NCBI GenBank assembly: GCA_029339505.1
Contig: JAQISU010000210.1
Location: 10,987,501-11,051,500 of the forward strand
Length of the DNA stretch: 64,000 nucleotides
DNA from: Unio delphinus
Lineage: Eukaryota > Mollusca > Bivalvia > Unionida > Unionidae
Direction of reading: 5' to 3'
In this document: in pieces, positions 47,480 through 56,783 of the stretch
Layout: each line of letters begins with the position of its first letter
Numbering within the stretch: position 1 is the first letter of the stretch
Made by a program: the position numbers and the translations under genes
Notes under the pieces: model-generated
Database searches by the model: none
Seen by the model: only the letters and a program-made list of their open reading frames with translations
What the model was told of the DNA's origin: nothing

Positions 47480-47881
47480 TCATCTCAATCGAAGATGGTC
47501 AAACTGTTGTTTTTATTTTATCACTCTTATTTATTCTTACTAGACCATTTATCTTCCCCTATCTTCCAATTTGTATTAGTTGTAAACTATGGTTGAATCA
47601 TTTGATTATGTGTACGAGGCTAATAATAACGTTTCATCCCTCATCAGTGTAATTAATTGCATATGTTGCTTATATCGCTTTTGCTTTATTGTGTGGCTCA
47701 AAATTAACGGGAAATAAGAAAAATTTCAATATAATCCAAAAATGTTTTTGCTTCACTTTTTGTATACTTGAATTGCACGTGCATTCTTAAATATATATCT
47801 GCACCATTACCACAGAAGGATTTATTATATAATTATTTTAAGGAAAGTCTAGACATGTATGAATGTATGTATGTATGTATG

Positions 47882-47910
<29 letters not shown>
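47429..47910. repeat. (ATT)n and (GTAT)n microsatellites
   Basis: ATT trinucleotides at 47,429-47,476 and GTAT tetranucleotides at about 47,858-47,910, with ordinary AT-rich DNA between them. Confidence 0.93.
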
Positions 47911-47912
<2 letters not shown>

Positions 47913-49934
47913 CCAGACAAGCATGTCCCTATGATTTTCGATTGCTTTACTTAAACCGAATCATCGCTATCTAACCTCGTCGATTGGAAGTGATTACAAA
48001 TTCCAGGACCAGTCTCCAATTCATCCTGTACCGTATTCACACGTACAGAGTATATAACTTCAACAGTTTTGGAAGTGTAACGTAATATCACATAAAAACA
48101 CGGACAACCGCAATCTCGCAGAATGCTACATTTCCAAATATTTTCAAATATCTATAGAAAGTATGGAACAGAGTTGCTAGGCTATATGTAGATTAATCTA
48201 TATTTTCTCTAAATTGTATCATGACCATTATAGCAACAAATATCGACTTTGTTAAGTTTCTTCGCAAAATTACTTTGACAAATGTCCAGTCAATTTATCG
48301 GCAAATACGCCGTTTTGTAGAAGTCTTTAAAATTTTCGAACGAGTTTTAAAATTATTCTGAAGCATTCTCATTCGTATCAGGCAATATTTGTGACGTTAT
48401 GGCAACAATAACATTTAGATTGGACTATATATTATATACTACAAGTCAAATCAGACTTTTCAAATATAAATTATAAAGGCGGTCAACTGACAGCCTACAT
48501 TTTGACGTATATTAAATTCACCTAGATAATTGTAATGAATTTTATTGCGAAATAAAGCAGAGGCAGATAAAGCAAGACATAGACAGACAAACGAACCAAA
48601 AAATAATTAATAGTTCCTAGTTATAACGATAATATTCGCAGGTTAGTTATTGTTGATTGGGATCAAAATCTGTCGTGAAAATGGCAGATCTAGTAGCATC
48701 AGAAACATCCATGACAAATTTCAAGATGATGTTTTGCTAGAAGATGACAAACAATCAACATCTGTCTGTTGTTTCAAAGATAGGCCTACTTATTGTGGAT
48801 CAGAATTTATAGTAAATCTTCAATATTATCATAAAAAATAAAAATAAAACTTTCGTTATATAGTTGATAATTCAGTTAATTGAAATTGTATCTCATTCAT
48901 GTAAAATGATCATTATCCATAATCTTTAAATAAAGAAGGAAACAATAATGACACTAGAAATACGACACTACATGCAAGCTGACAGGGGACACACATCATG
49001 CATGCTGACAAGGGACACACATGCATCAGCTTTTACATTTGTTTGCTAATTAGTATGACCCGATTTATCTTACATTTTGAATGTTATAACAATTTGTATA
49101 TGTTATAAAATCAATAATTTGTAAGAGATCGGTTAGATTTGAAGTCAGCATTAACACAATTTTAAAAACTAGAGGGTCATAGTTCGATGTTGTTTATATT
49201 TTCAAGTTTAATCCATTCAAAAAGCAAAAATAAGTATAAAAACAATAAAATTGCATAACAAAAAGTTAAAATAATTAATTCCAAAATCCAATATTTATAC
49301 AATAGATATGGATGGAATCAAAGCCAATACATAATTTAGAATAAAGAGCGGTGTTTTGTCAACCTGACAACAGTTACAAGGAAATACCTAACTTTAATAA
49401 TTTTAATAATGTCAACATTGATGAAGCATGATGCAGGATTCCAATATTCCAATTTAACTTCCAAAATATCCATTGTAATAAAAAGACAAAACGTACATAA
49501 AGCACACACATATTTTCTGTATTTTCAACATTTTCACACGTACAAGAAGCAATATTATCATTTCAAAACAGTTTTGTGTGTTAATGCGTGAAATATGATT
49601 ATAAATAATGTATCGCTTTTTCATATAGGTGTTTGCTTTCGGAAAATCGTTTCCGAACTTCAGCTTGAATCCCTTCTTAATAACGGCAGTTTGTACCGCG
49701 TGTGCCCCAATTACAACGACAAAGCATTTTATAATAAATGTTCAATAATTTTCTGCGTAATCTTTCAAATTACTTTGCAGTATAATACGAAACTAATCAA
49801 TCGTAGTCTCGTGTTTGTGAGGAAAGGTGTCGGAGTGCAACGCGTAACTACGCATTGAATTAGATGCCTATTTTTGACTGGTCCAGATTGATTGACATGT
49901 CGGAACCCTGCATATCGAGTGGAAGGGAACTTAC
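47911..49934. other. No recognisable gene (possible intron of the 49.9-50.3 kb gene)
   Basis: AT-rich. If the minus-strand exons at 49,935-50,294 are real, the next exon downstream should lie here or further left, but I could not identify one. A short 'tgacaaggggacacacat' duplication occurs at about 48,980-49,020. Confidence 0.4.
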
Positions 49935-50294
49935 CTAATATATGCCCTACAATGTAACGTTCTCTTCCAGACGAGATGTTGCAATGGTACTTGTTCTCCC
50001 AATGCCGTGACTGGCTATAGTGAGAAAATACTTCGTCACAAAATACTTTTCCTTTCGGGGAGGAACACATAAACGAAACGTACTTTGGAATCAGTAACAC
50101 ACACAATACAATATCAATTTTGCACATTGGTTGCAACTACTATTTGTGTTGATAGCTGTTTCAAAAGGGAACAATGTTTTTCTTACACTAAATGAAGTCT
50201 TTTGATATGAAAGACGACTAAATGTTTTCGGAGGGCGTTCCTTGACTATAACTTCTGACATATCGCGAGAAGAGTAGTCTTCAACATACATTTG
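49935..50294 (-). CDS. Candidate host gene fragment, two exons (50,187-50,294 and 49,935-50,082)
   Basis: Exon 1 (108 bp) is preceded on the minus strand by a pyrimidine-rich 'tatttgctttgctag' acceptor and followed by 'gtaaga'. Exon 2 (148 bp) follows 'tgtgtgtgttactgattccaaag' and ends at 'ttag|gtaagt', a consensus donor. Exon 1 ends in phase 0 and exon 2 continues in phase 0, so the reading frame is preserved across a 104-bp intron. The peptides (for example DMSEVIVKERPPKTFSRL; GKVFCDEVFSHYSQSRHW) have balanced composition unlike the AT-rich surroundings. I do not recognise the family. Outer exons were not found. Confidence 0.45.
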
Positions 50295-50640
50295 CTAGCA
50301 AAGCAAATACGACATTATTGGTCCATCCCTACTTTTTGCATGATAACGTTCCTAAAATCGACGATATCAAGTATTACACGCAATACAATTCGTGCATTGT
50401 CTAGTGTTCTTGTTTCGAATGGATGTTTCGGTGGAATCGAAAACTACTACAAGAGTGCGTAAACTAATACCGATATAGAACTTTTAAGAAGATATTTAGA
50501 AGTCAAAACCACGAAGGTATGAATTTAAAATAGAATATTTGGAAAGCTTCCCAACATAACAAGACGTGATCTTGAAAGATTAATAACTAGTTAATGTAAC
50601 CCATGAGCAATAAATGCCTTTAAGTAAATAAATGGAGACA
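50295..50640. other. No feature seen
   Basis: Could be upstream intron or promoter of the candidate gene. No motif was recognised. Confidence 0.4.
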
Positions 50641-51035
50641 TACCATTCTTCCATGCCAGGGGTATATATCCATAGCAGGACTATATACATGTTGTTAAGA
50701 CAATGGCCGGACAAAGGTACCATTCTTCCATGCCAGGGGTATATATCCATAGCAGGGCTATATACATGTTGTTAAGACAATGGCCGGACAAAGGTACCAT
50801 TCTTCCATGCCAGGGGTATATATCCATAGCAGGGCTATATACATGTTGTTAAGACAATGGCCGGACAAAGGTACCATTCTTCCATGCCAGGGGTATATAT
50901 CCATAGCAGGGCTATATACATGTTGTTAAGACAATGGCCGGACAAAGGTACCATTCTTCCATGCCAGGAGTATATATCCATAGCAGGGCTATATACATGT
51001 TGTTAAGACAATGGCCGGACAAAGGTACCATTCTT
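50641..51035. repeat. 77-bp tandem repeat, five copies
   Basis: 'taccattcttccatgccagg' plus 'ggtatatatccatagcaggg' and 'ctatatacatgttgttaaga' recur at 50,641, 50,718, 50,795 and onward every 77 bp with only isolated differences. This implies recent expansion. Confidence 0.97.
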
Positions 51036-51240
51036 CCATATTAGGGTTATGAGATTAAATAAATGGTGGAACATAAGTATACTATTTCATACTAAGGGTA
51101 TATAGTAATTAAATGATTTTACGTAGGTAACACTTATCCATGCTACTTTTTGTAGAGTTATTATCCAGTATGTATTGTAGCTTGATGCAGTGTAAGACAA
51201 ATCTCGTTATTTGCAACTAGTTCCGGCTTTTGGTAGATTT

Positions 51241-51303
51241 CCGATAAATCGGTAATAAATTAATTATTAATTAATAATAAAAAAATAATTACCGATAAAT
51301 CGG
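51241..51303. repeat. AT-rich inverted repeat
   Basis: 'ccgataaatcggtaat' and, 30 bp on, 'attaccgataaatcgg' are near-complementary arms, each also containing the palindrome-like 'ccgataaatcgg'. The centre is nearly pure A/T. It lies about 100 bp outside the first Polinton-associated frame. Confidence 0.8.
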
Positions 51304-51406
51304 TAAGAGTAATACCGGTACCTAGCATTATGGTGACTAGGATAAGATACTAAACTATACATGTTCTGATGCTCTCGTAACTTTCGTTAGTCATTTCATT
51401 GATTGA

Positions 51407-51598
51407 TTTATAATTCTAAATCGATTGCCACCAATCTATCCTGTTGCTAACAGCACCACCTTTTTATCGCTTCAAACTGAATGGAATTTAAACATCAACA
51501 CGGCATCCATATTTCTGGAGGCGACAATATATCCTGCACACAAAAAGAGTAATGTTGTTCATATTGAACCGTTTTTCAAGCTCCATGCCGTTCGATAA
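51407..51598 (+). CDS. Unrecognised frame at the left edge of provirus B
   Basis: Open for 63 codons with non-random, beta-rich composition (LQTEWNLNINTASIFLEATI, NVVHIEPFFKLHAV), ending at TAA 51,598. No start codon, so it is the C-terminal piece of something larger. The pattern of aromatic and alternating hydrophobic residues could fit a jelly-roll capsid C-terminus, but nothing proves it. Confidence 0.35.
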   Translation, partial: FIILNRLPPIYPVANSTTFLSLQTEWNLNINTASIFLEATIYPAHKKSNVVHIEPFFKLHAVR

Positions 51599-51683
51599 TT
51601 TTCATTAACTTTAAAAAGTAAGGGCATATTTTCCCCCTACCATTTCTCTGGAATTAGTTGAAGCAGCTATTGCTTTCAATTGG

Positions 51684-52097
51684 ATGCAGAAGATATCTTT
51701 TTTATCTTCTGGCATCGAACCCATTAATAATAAAAAATCTTTGAGCATTCGAAACATAACAGTGAGCACGCTGCTGGTTAACACTTTAAATTTTGGTCTA
51801 ACACGCGTACAAGATGATAATATAAGGAACTGCTTGGAGACAATCGAAGCAGCAGAGGGGGCGAACAGACCAAGTTTTCAAACAAAAATAAGGCTTCTAC
51901 GGAAACCGAAACTATTTCAGACAAACCGAAACTATTTCAAACCGAAAACGTTTCACACAAAAAAGCTGCTACAGAGACAGAGTCTCCTTACAGAGGGGGC
52001 GAACAGACCAACTTTTGCAGGCGTCGATTTGGCTATCCGAGGCTTCCTCGTAAATCATAAAAAAGCGTCGATGTGGCAAACTGAGGTTTCCACGTAA
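51684..52097 (+). CDS. Unrecognised 137-residue frame with internal duplication
   Basis: ATG 51,684 (MQKISFLSSGIEPINN). A possibly genuine N-terminal part (SIRNITVSTLLVNTLNFGLT) is followed by low-complexity repeats: 'gagggggcgaacagaccaa' occurs twice (about 51,855 and 51,994) and 'aaaccgaaactatttca' twice. A further 'cgtcgat(t/g)tggc' block is duplicated near 52,022 and 52,067. It converges on the ATPase gene. The function is unknown and the second half may be repeat-derived. Confidence 0.3.
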   Translation: MQKISFLSSGIEPINNKKSLSIRNITVSTLLVNTLNFGLTRVQDDNIRNCLETIEAAEGANRPSFQTKIRLLRKPKLFQTNRNYFKPKTFHTKKLLQRQSLLTEGANRPTFAGVDLAIRGFLVNHKKASMWQTEVST

Positions 52098-52152
52098 ATC
52101 GTAAAAAAAAGGACGCCATGCGGTTGTCGCCCCCCTCGCTGTTGTTATGTGG

Positions 52153-52795
52153 TTAACCGAATATTTTCTCAAGTCCGATAGGATATCTTGATCTAGGATC
52201 ATGCAAATTTATTGTTACAAATCCATGTGGGATTGACTGAGCGTGACTAAAGAAATTTCTAAAGAGATTATAATCCATATCTCCACCGCACCAAGTCTGG
52301 TGAATATTTCGTAGTGTATGTGTGTCAACTCCGTTGAATACAGCAAGAATATTGCAGTTATCTCTGATCACTTTTGGTATTTGTGTGTATCGCTGAGTGA
52401 CATATATCACATCAGTGTTTCTATGCCTGCCTCTGGAAAATACCCTAGCAGGATTCTTTTGATTGTCTAACATTACATATCATATACGACTAAATTGTTA
52501 ATACTTCCATCAATACCCATCAATGCTCGGTGCTTCCTCGATATCGGTTATAAACTCAATAACACTATAACCGGCAATCTCTGAAGCGTTCTCGTTAAAA
52601 ACCTTTAACGCTTCGTAGCATTGCTGATCATCTACACTCGGGCCTATTAAATACAATTTGTCCCATTTCATCCATCTCGTTATTAAATTGAGTAGCAGTT
52701 GTGTCTTGCCGCTTCCAGATGGTCCGATTATAATCATACGAATAGACTTCGGTAGCGCTGCATGATGCTTAACTGGCTCTCGTGTTTTTGTCGCC
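52153..52795 (-). pseudogene. Packaging ATPase (FtsK/HerA type), frameshifted
   Basis: Packages the genome into capsids using ATP. Reading leftward, a short lead (open back to about 52,795) reaches MIIIGPSGSGKTQLLLNLIT with a perfect Walker A (about 52,700-52,735). Next comes YLIGPSVDDQQCYEALK, then EFITDIEEAPSIDG up to a stop at 52,510. The downstream frame (52,473-52,153) has a TDVIYVTQRYTQIPKVIRDN sensor-like region, CGGDMDYNLF and HGFVTINLHDPRSRYPIG to the end. Small indels at about 52,470-52,515 destroy the Walker B region, which is still readable in relic A at 19.1 kb. Length without the lesion would be about 210 codons, typical for the family. Confidence 0.88.
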
Positions 52796-52805
52796 TAAAA
52801 AAATA

Positions 52806-52907
52806 TATTGCGTGAAGTGTAAGAAGCGTACTGGCACAGATGACTTGACGACGATTACAACTGAAAATAACCGATCAGCACTAATTATAAAAAAAACGAG
52901 GAGGTGA
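52806..52907 (+). CDS. Small zinc-ribbon segment
   Basis: YCVKCKKRTGTDDLTTITTE opens the segment with a C-x-x-C knuckle. Short C-x-x-C proteins of this type accompany capsid genes in several Polinton-like and giant viruses. The second C-x-x-C pair expected about 25 residues on is not in this frame, and a TGA follows at about 52,905. It probably formed the N-terminus of the adjacent phospholipase-like protein or a separate small gene. Confidence 0.5.
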   Translation, partial: YCVKCKKRTGTDDLTTITTENNRSALIIKKTRR

Positions 52908-53255
52908 TATTGCAGCCAGGTTAGTAAAACTCCCAGGAATGCCATGGGCAAAGTATCCAGGATAAAAACATCTTCCGGGGTATAGTTATTGTGGACACGA
53001 GACTAGACTCGATATCAGACTTGATGACCAAAACCACCTCGACGTGGTGAAGAACCAATAAACGCTATTGATAAGGCGTGTCATGCTCATGATGTTGCTT
53101 ATAAAAGTAGTAATCTGCAACACATACATATCGCGGATGTGAAATTTATTCATGCGTTGAATTCTATCACTGATAAATCCTTCAAAGAAAAGTTGGCTTC
53201 ATGGTTAGTAAAATCAGCTATGAAAGGTAAATTGATGTTAGGTGCGGATAATTAA
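52900..53255 (+). pseudogene. Phospholipase A2-like (parvovirus capsid type) domain, broken
   Basis: Frame 1 has LVKLPGMPWAKYPG, an in-frame stop, then HLPGYSYCGHETRLD (about 52,970-53,010). Frame 2 from 53,049 has INAIDKACHAHDVAYKSS and a helical tail ending at TAA 53,255. The H-D-x-A-Y helix is the catalytic signature of the capsid-borne phospholipase A2 of parvoviruses, also found in adintovirus-like elements, where it helps breach endosomes. The calcium-loop region reads YCGHET, so the usual glycines are partly lost. With one stop and one frameshift it is dead. It lies seven bases upstream of the integrase ATG. Confidence 0.68.
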
Positions 53256-53262
53256 TAACAAC

Positions 53263-54201
53263 ATGGAATCTATTTATTATTCTCCAAAAGGATACTGGAG
53301 GGGTAAAGCAGCAATCGGTAAACTCGCTAGCGCCGCAGCGGTGAAATATACTACAGCGACTAATTGGTTATCCAAACAGGAGATATGGCAAATTAATCTA
53401 CCACCGCCTAAACAAATTATCTACTCGCATTTTGATGTGACCGTTCCTAATGAAGTTCATCAAGCTGATATATTATTTCTGCCGCATGATGGTGGTTACA
53501 AATACGCGTTAACCGTAGTTTATGTTGCGAGTCGGTACAAACAAGCAGAGCCATTAAAAACAAAATCGTCAACTGAAGTTGCTTCTGCGTTTGAAAGGAT
53601 TTATCGAAGGGGTCCTCTGCGCTGGCTAAATCTATTACAAGTTGATCCTGGAAAGGACTTTCAGGGTGATGTTCTATCAGCGATGAAGAATCATAATACC
53701 GCGTTACGACGAGGGCATATTGCACTACATCGCGATCAGGCAATTGTTGAACGATTTAATCGGACGCTTGCTGAGCGGTTTTGTGGATACCAATACGCGA
53801 AAGAATTCAGGATAAACGATCTCGTGAATGGGTCAAGAGATTACCAGCTGTGATTGCTGCGCTGAATAATGAGATTACTCGAACAATCAACATTAAACCT
53901 AACAACGCGATTAAAAAGAAAAATATACCTGAAAAACCACAAAAGATTTTTCAAAACAACCAATTCTCGGTAATGTCACTGTTAGGTATTTATACGAACC
54001 AGGAGAGGTTGAAGGTGGGAAAAGAGAGCTACTGATCCTATTTGGAGTGTCACTACGCATAAAATATCCGGCATAACACGATCTACGGGTAGACCAGCAA
54101 TTTATAGACTGGATTCAACTGCCCCTCAGCGTGGATTTACTCGACAACAACTGCAAGTGATACCCGATGATACTCAATTACCGCCACGTGGTCTTAACTA
54201 G
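53263..54201 (+). pseudogene. Retroviral-type integrase (rve), frameshifted
   Basis: Inserts element DNA into the chromosome. ATG 53,263 (MESIYYSPKGYWRG) is preferred over the upstream in-frame 53,242 because the spacing to the preceding stop is natural. The core has Asp in HQADILFLP (about 53,463), Asp in LLQVDPGKDF (about 53,643) and Glu in AIVERFNRTL (about 53,750), so the D,D-E triad is intact. The frame shifts at about 53,800-53,830, continues through KRLPAVIAALNNEITR, and changes again near 54,030. The C-terminal tail has WSVTTHKISG and PAIYRLDSTAPQRGFTRQQL to TAG at 54,201. The order matches Polinton integrases. Confidence 0.9.
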
Positions 54202-55878
54202 CGCCTCTGCGTCTGTTGCACTCGAGACAAGTCAGCATCACGTTATTTCTAGTATGACCAAAGCTGCTATTCTTTCTGTCTACAGTAAATTGTCGTTGTT
54301 CACGTGCTATACTATCTAGATCGGGGTGTGGTAACCAAACAGAGGTCTGACCTCTATATGATATAATTGCTTCAACGACAATCAGCGATGTTAGCATACC
54401 GCAATCGATCATATATCGTAATAGCACTATTGGCATCCAGTGCTTTTCAGAGATGTGTCTACCAATCCAAATATAACTACACAGATGAAGTTCTGTAGCC
54501 CGTTCAAATGATACCACACGAGAGAATCCAGTTAAATCAAAATCAGGCAGCGGCCCATTAATCGCAACACGAGTCATTTCATGTGTGGGGTGTCCAAATT
54601 GTTTAAAGTATTTAGCGCATTCTCCGTACCCGAGAAAACTCCCGGGGTAACACGCAACCATATCAACTGAAATAATATTCCCGGGATCATGTTTGTATTC
54701 CATAGTCCACCGTGGCCATACCTAATGCAACTTGATCTGACATCTGATAGAAACTCAGCTCGCGTTGGCTTCCACGCGTTTTTCTTTCTAGCAAAATGAG
54801 CTGCAACCGACTAAATTGTAAAACAGTTTGTTAGTAATTGTTCGTTGTCTTCCGTTGAAAATTCGCTAGCTAATTTTTTCATCCTGTTATGTAGCTCCTC
54901 GGTGCGGTATAATTCTCCGTTTGGTCTTACAAATTGATCAAATCCACTCTCGCTGTCTTCAAAACTGTGAAGTAACCACACTGATACTGGATCGTTTTTG
55001 CTCAGTTGGTGAATAGCGTCGAATAATTTCTCCTCAGAGAAACAACCACCAAGCTGGGGTAGATATTTTATTATTCTGTCTCGTGGAAAAATTGTTACCG
55101 CAGTTGTCCACGCGTGTTCGTTATGATCAATGATTTTGATTGGAGCTCCTCTCGATTTATATTTCGGTTCGATTAATACTTCTCCTGTTATCGTCGTTAG
55201 CGATATTGGGAATTTTAGTATTCGTTCTAACTCTGCCACATTTTGAATTGTTGCCCCTCGCTCCTTTACTGTAAGACCCCATTCATTTATTTTTTTGCGT
55301 CTTAGATCAGTTAATTTGTTTCCCCGCGATGAATTCATGAAGTGCTATGTTATTCTTTCTGCTACACAATTCAACGATGATAGTTTCATGGGTGCTAGTT
55401 TTGCAATATCAGGTTTGTCATTTAACTGATAGATTCCGTAAACAACTGCTGTTACAGGATAAGATCTCTCGTAGTATAGCTTGTCAATTCCAGTCAGAAT
55501 TCCTGGTTTGGAATCTTGACTCACAACGACGGTTCTTTTATCCTTCAAGATTGGTTCAAATTTATCCCTGATAATCCAATCTCCCGTGTCTGATTGAATC
55601 ATGAATTTTACTCTAAAAAAATACTTTTTTCGCCCGAGATGTGAGATTATCACTGTTGCTTTTTCATCATTAATGGTAAAATCAACACGAGCATGAATTC
55701 GAAATGTTGACCAGCAGTGAGATGTCCCATCACGCTTGAACTCATTAAAACAGTCTCTGGTTTTACCCAACATAGTTCTATCACTTATTAGACCCTTTGG
55801 TGTATCAGAGACTCTATCGAGATTGAATTTAGCATTTTTCCAAGGCGCAATTTTAGATAATCTCTCTAAGTCATTCAT
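54194..55878 (-). pseudogene. Protein-primed DNA polymerase B, stops, frameshift and catalytic-core deletion
   Basis: Starts at ATG 55,878 (MNDLERLSKIAPWKNAKFNL). An in-frame TAG at 55,345-55,347 separates it from the next segment (55,338-54,811), another TAG lies at 54,811-54,813, and a one-base frameshift at about 54,715-54,725 leads into the last segment (54,703-54,194). Motif A is present (SVDMVACYPGSF, about 54,650-54,670). After VEAIISYRGQTSVWLP (about 54,330) the text jumps to a zinc-cluster C-terminus (VDRKNSSFGHTRNNVMLTCL, CNRRRG). Motif B, motif C and the thumb are missing. The encoded protein is about 560 codons, roughly half the usual length. Even without the stops it could not polymerise. 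Confidence 0.9.
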
Positions 55879-55921
55879 TCTATAATTAAAACAGGTATTT
55901 AAATAGAGAATTTATTATATA

Positions 55922-56335
55922 ATGAATCATTGCAAATGGCTTATGATTGGATCAGTGACCCCGTATAACAAATCATGCAGAAAAGAATTCTGTGGGTATC
56001 ATATGCAAAGTGTCCGTAACGGAATCCTTGGCTCGGTCCTTTGCATACGATGTGAGGTAGGGGTGAGAGGAATATCACAGTTGTGTCTCAGTTGCGGTGG
56101 TAAGCGATATAGAGAGTTGAAGCGCTATTATGACAAGAGAGCTAAAAACTCTATTAATGACTCTGACAGCGCCCCTGACCGAGTCAACGACAAGGTCGTT
56201 AGAACACCCCAAGACTACATTGAGAGATTATCAAGTAGTGTTATCATTCAATCAAACAATAAATTAGACAAACAATATTATTGGTATATAAATGAACCAA
56301 GAATTTCAACTACACCCATTGATTGCAAACTATGA
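55922..56335 (+). CDS. Cysteine-rich zinc-finger protein, intact frame
   Basis: 137 residues from ATG 55,922, divergent from polymerase B with a 43-bp AT-rich gap that should hold both promoters. The N-terminal 65 residues contain metal-ligand candidates in order: C-x(4)-C and H (SCRKEFCGYHMQ), C-x-x-C (SVLCIRCEVG) and C-x-x-C (QLCLSCGGKRYRELKR). The C-terminal half is polar. Small zinc proteins in this place are seen in Polinton-like elements, with unknown role; a regulatory DNA- or RNA-binding role is a guess. No lesion, in contrast to its neighbours. The last 44 bases overlap the next gene in another frame. Confidence 0.65.
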   Translation: MNHCKWLMIGSVTPYNKSCRKEFCGYHMQSVRNGILGSVLCIRCEVGVRGISQLCLSCGGKRYRELKRYYDKRAKNSINDSDSAPDRVNDKVVRTPQDYIERLSSSVIIQSNNKLDKQYYWYINEPRISTTPIDCKL

Positions 56336-56783
56336 GGCGTCCCGTGATGGTATTGTCAGAAATCGTAAATTGAAGAAGCCATTCGGTTTTATGAATAATA
56401 TGCGATCTTTAATGTTTACTGTTGGAAAGAAACATTATCTTACTCATAGAATCGTGTATGAAGTATATAACGGATTGATCGAAGATGGTCTTGTTATCAA
56501 TCGTATTAATTGCAATCCTCAGAATAATTCTTTATCGAATCTGCAGGCTATTTCACAAAGTGAAAACACAAAACGAGATGGGACTGGGAAACACGTAACA
56601 AATGCCAGACCAGTAAAATCATTTAATACTGAAAATAATGAAGAAATTGTATTTCAATCAATGTGTGAAGTAGGTAGGTATTTTGATATTTGTAGAGCCT
56701 CAGTACAAAAAGTAGCAGATGGAATCTATCAGTCTACTTTTTCGAAGCGTTTTAAGAATAAAATTCGATTTATTTACATATAG
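56292..56783 (+). CDS. HNH/NUMOD-type endonuclease-like protein, intact frame, altered active site
   Basis: 163 residues from ATG 56,292. An N-terminal NUMOD4-like segment (NYEASRDGIVRNRKLKKPFG) leads to the HNH fold (YLTHRIVYEVYNGLIEDGLV), then NRINCNPQNNSLSNLQAISQ, then a NUMOD1-like helix-turn-helix (MCEVGRYFDICRASVQKVAD). In active HNH proteins a D-H or N-H pair precedes the I-[ND]-G/C-[ND] turn. Here it reads INRIN, so the general-base histidine is replaced by arginine. Either the nuclease is dead but still binds DNA, or it was lost before decay began. It overlaps the previous gene by 44 bp. AT-rich codon use is similar to its neighbours. Confidence 0.78.
   Translation: MNQEFQLHPLIANYEASRDGIVRNRKLKKPFGFMNNMRSLMFTVGKKHYLTHRIVYEVYNGLIEDGLVINRINCNPQNNSLSNLQAISQSENTKRDGTGKHVTNARPVKSFNTENNEEIVFQSMCEVGRYFDICRASVQKVADGIYQSTFSKRFKNKIRFIYI

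Noticed and set aside
52769..52951. 60-residue minus-strand hydrophobic frame
   Set aside because: Antisense of the zinc-ribbon and phospholipase-like segment; no independent support.
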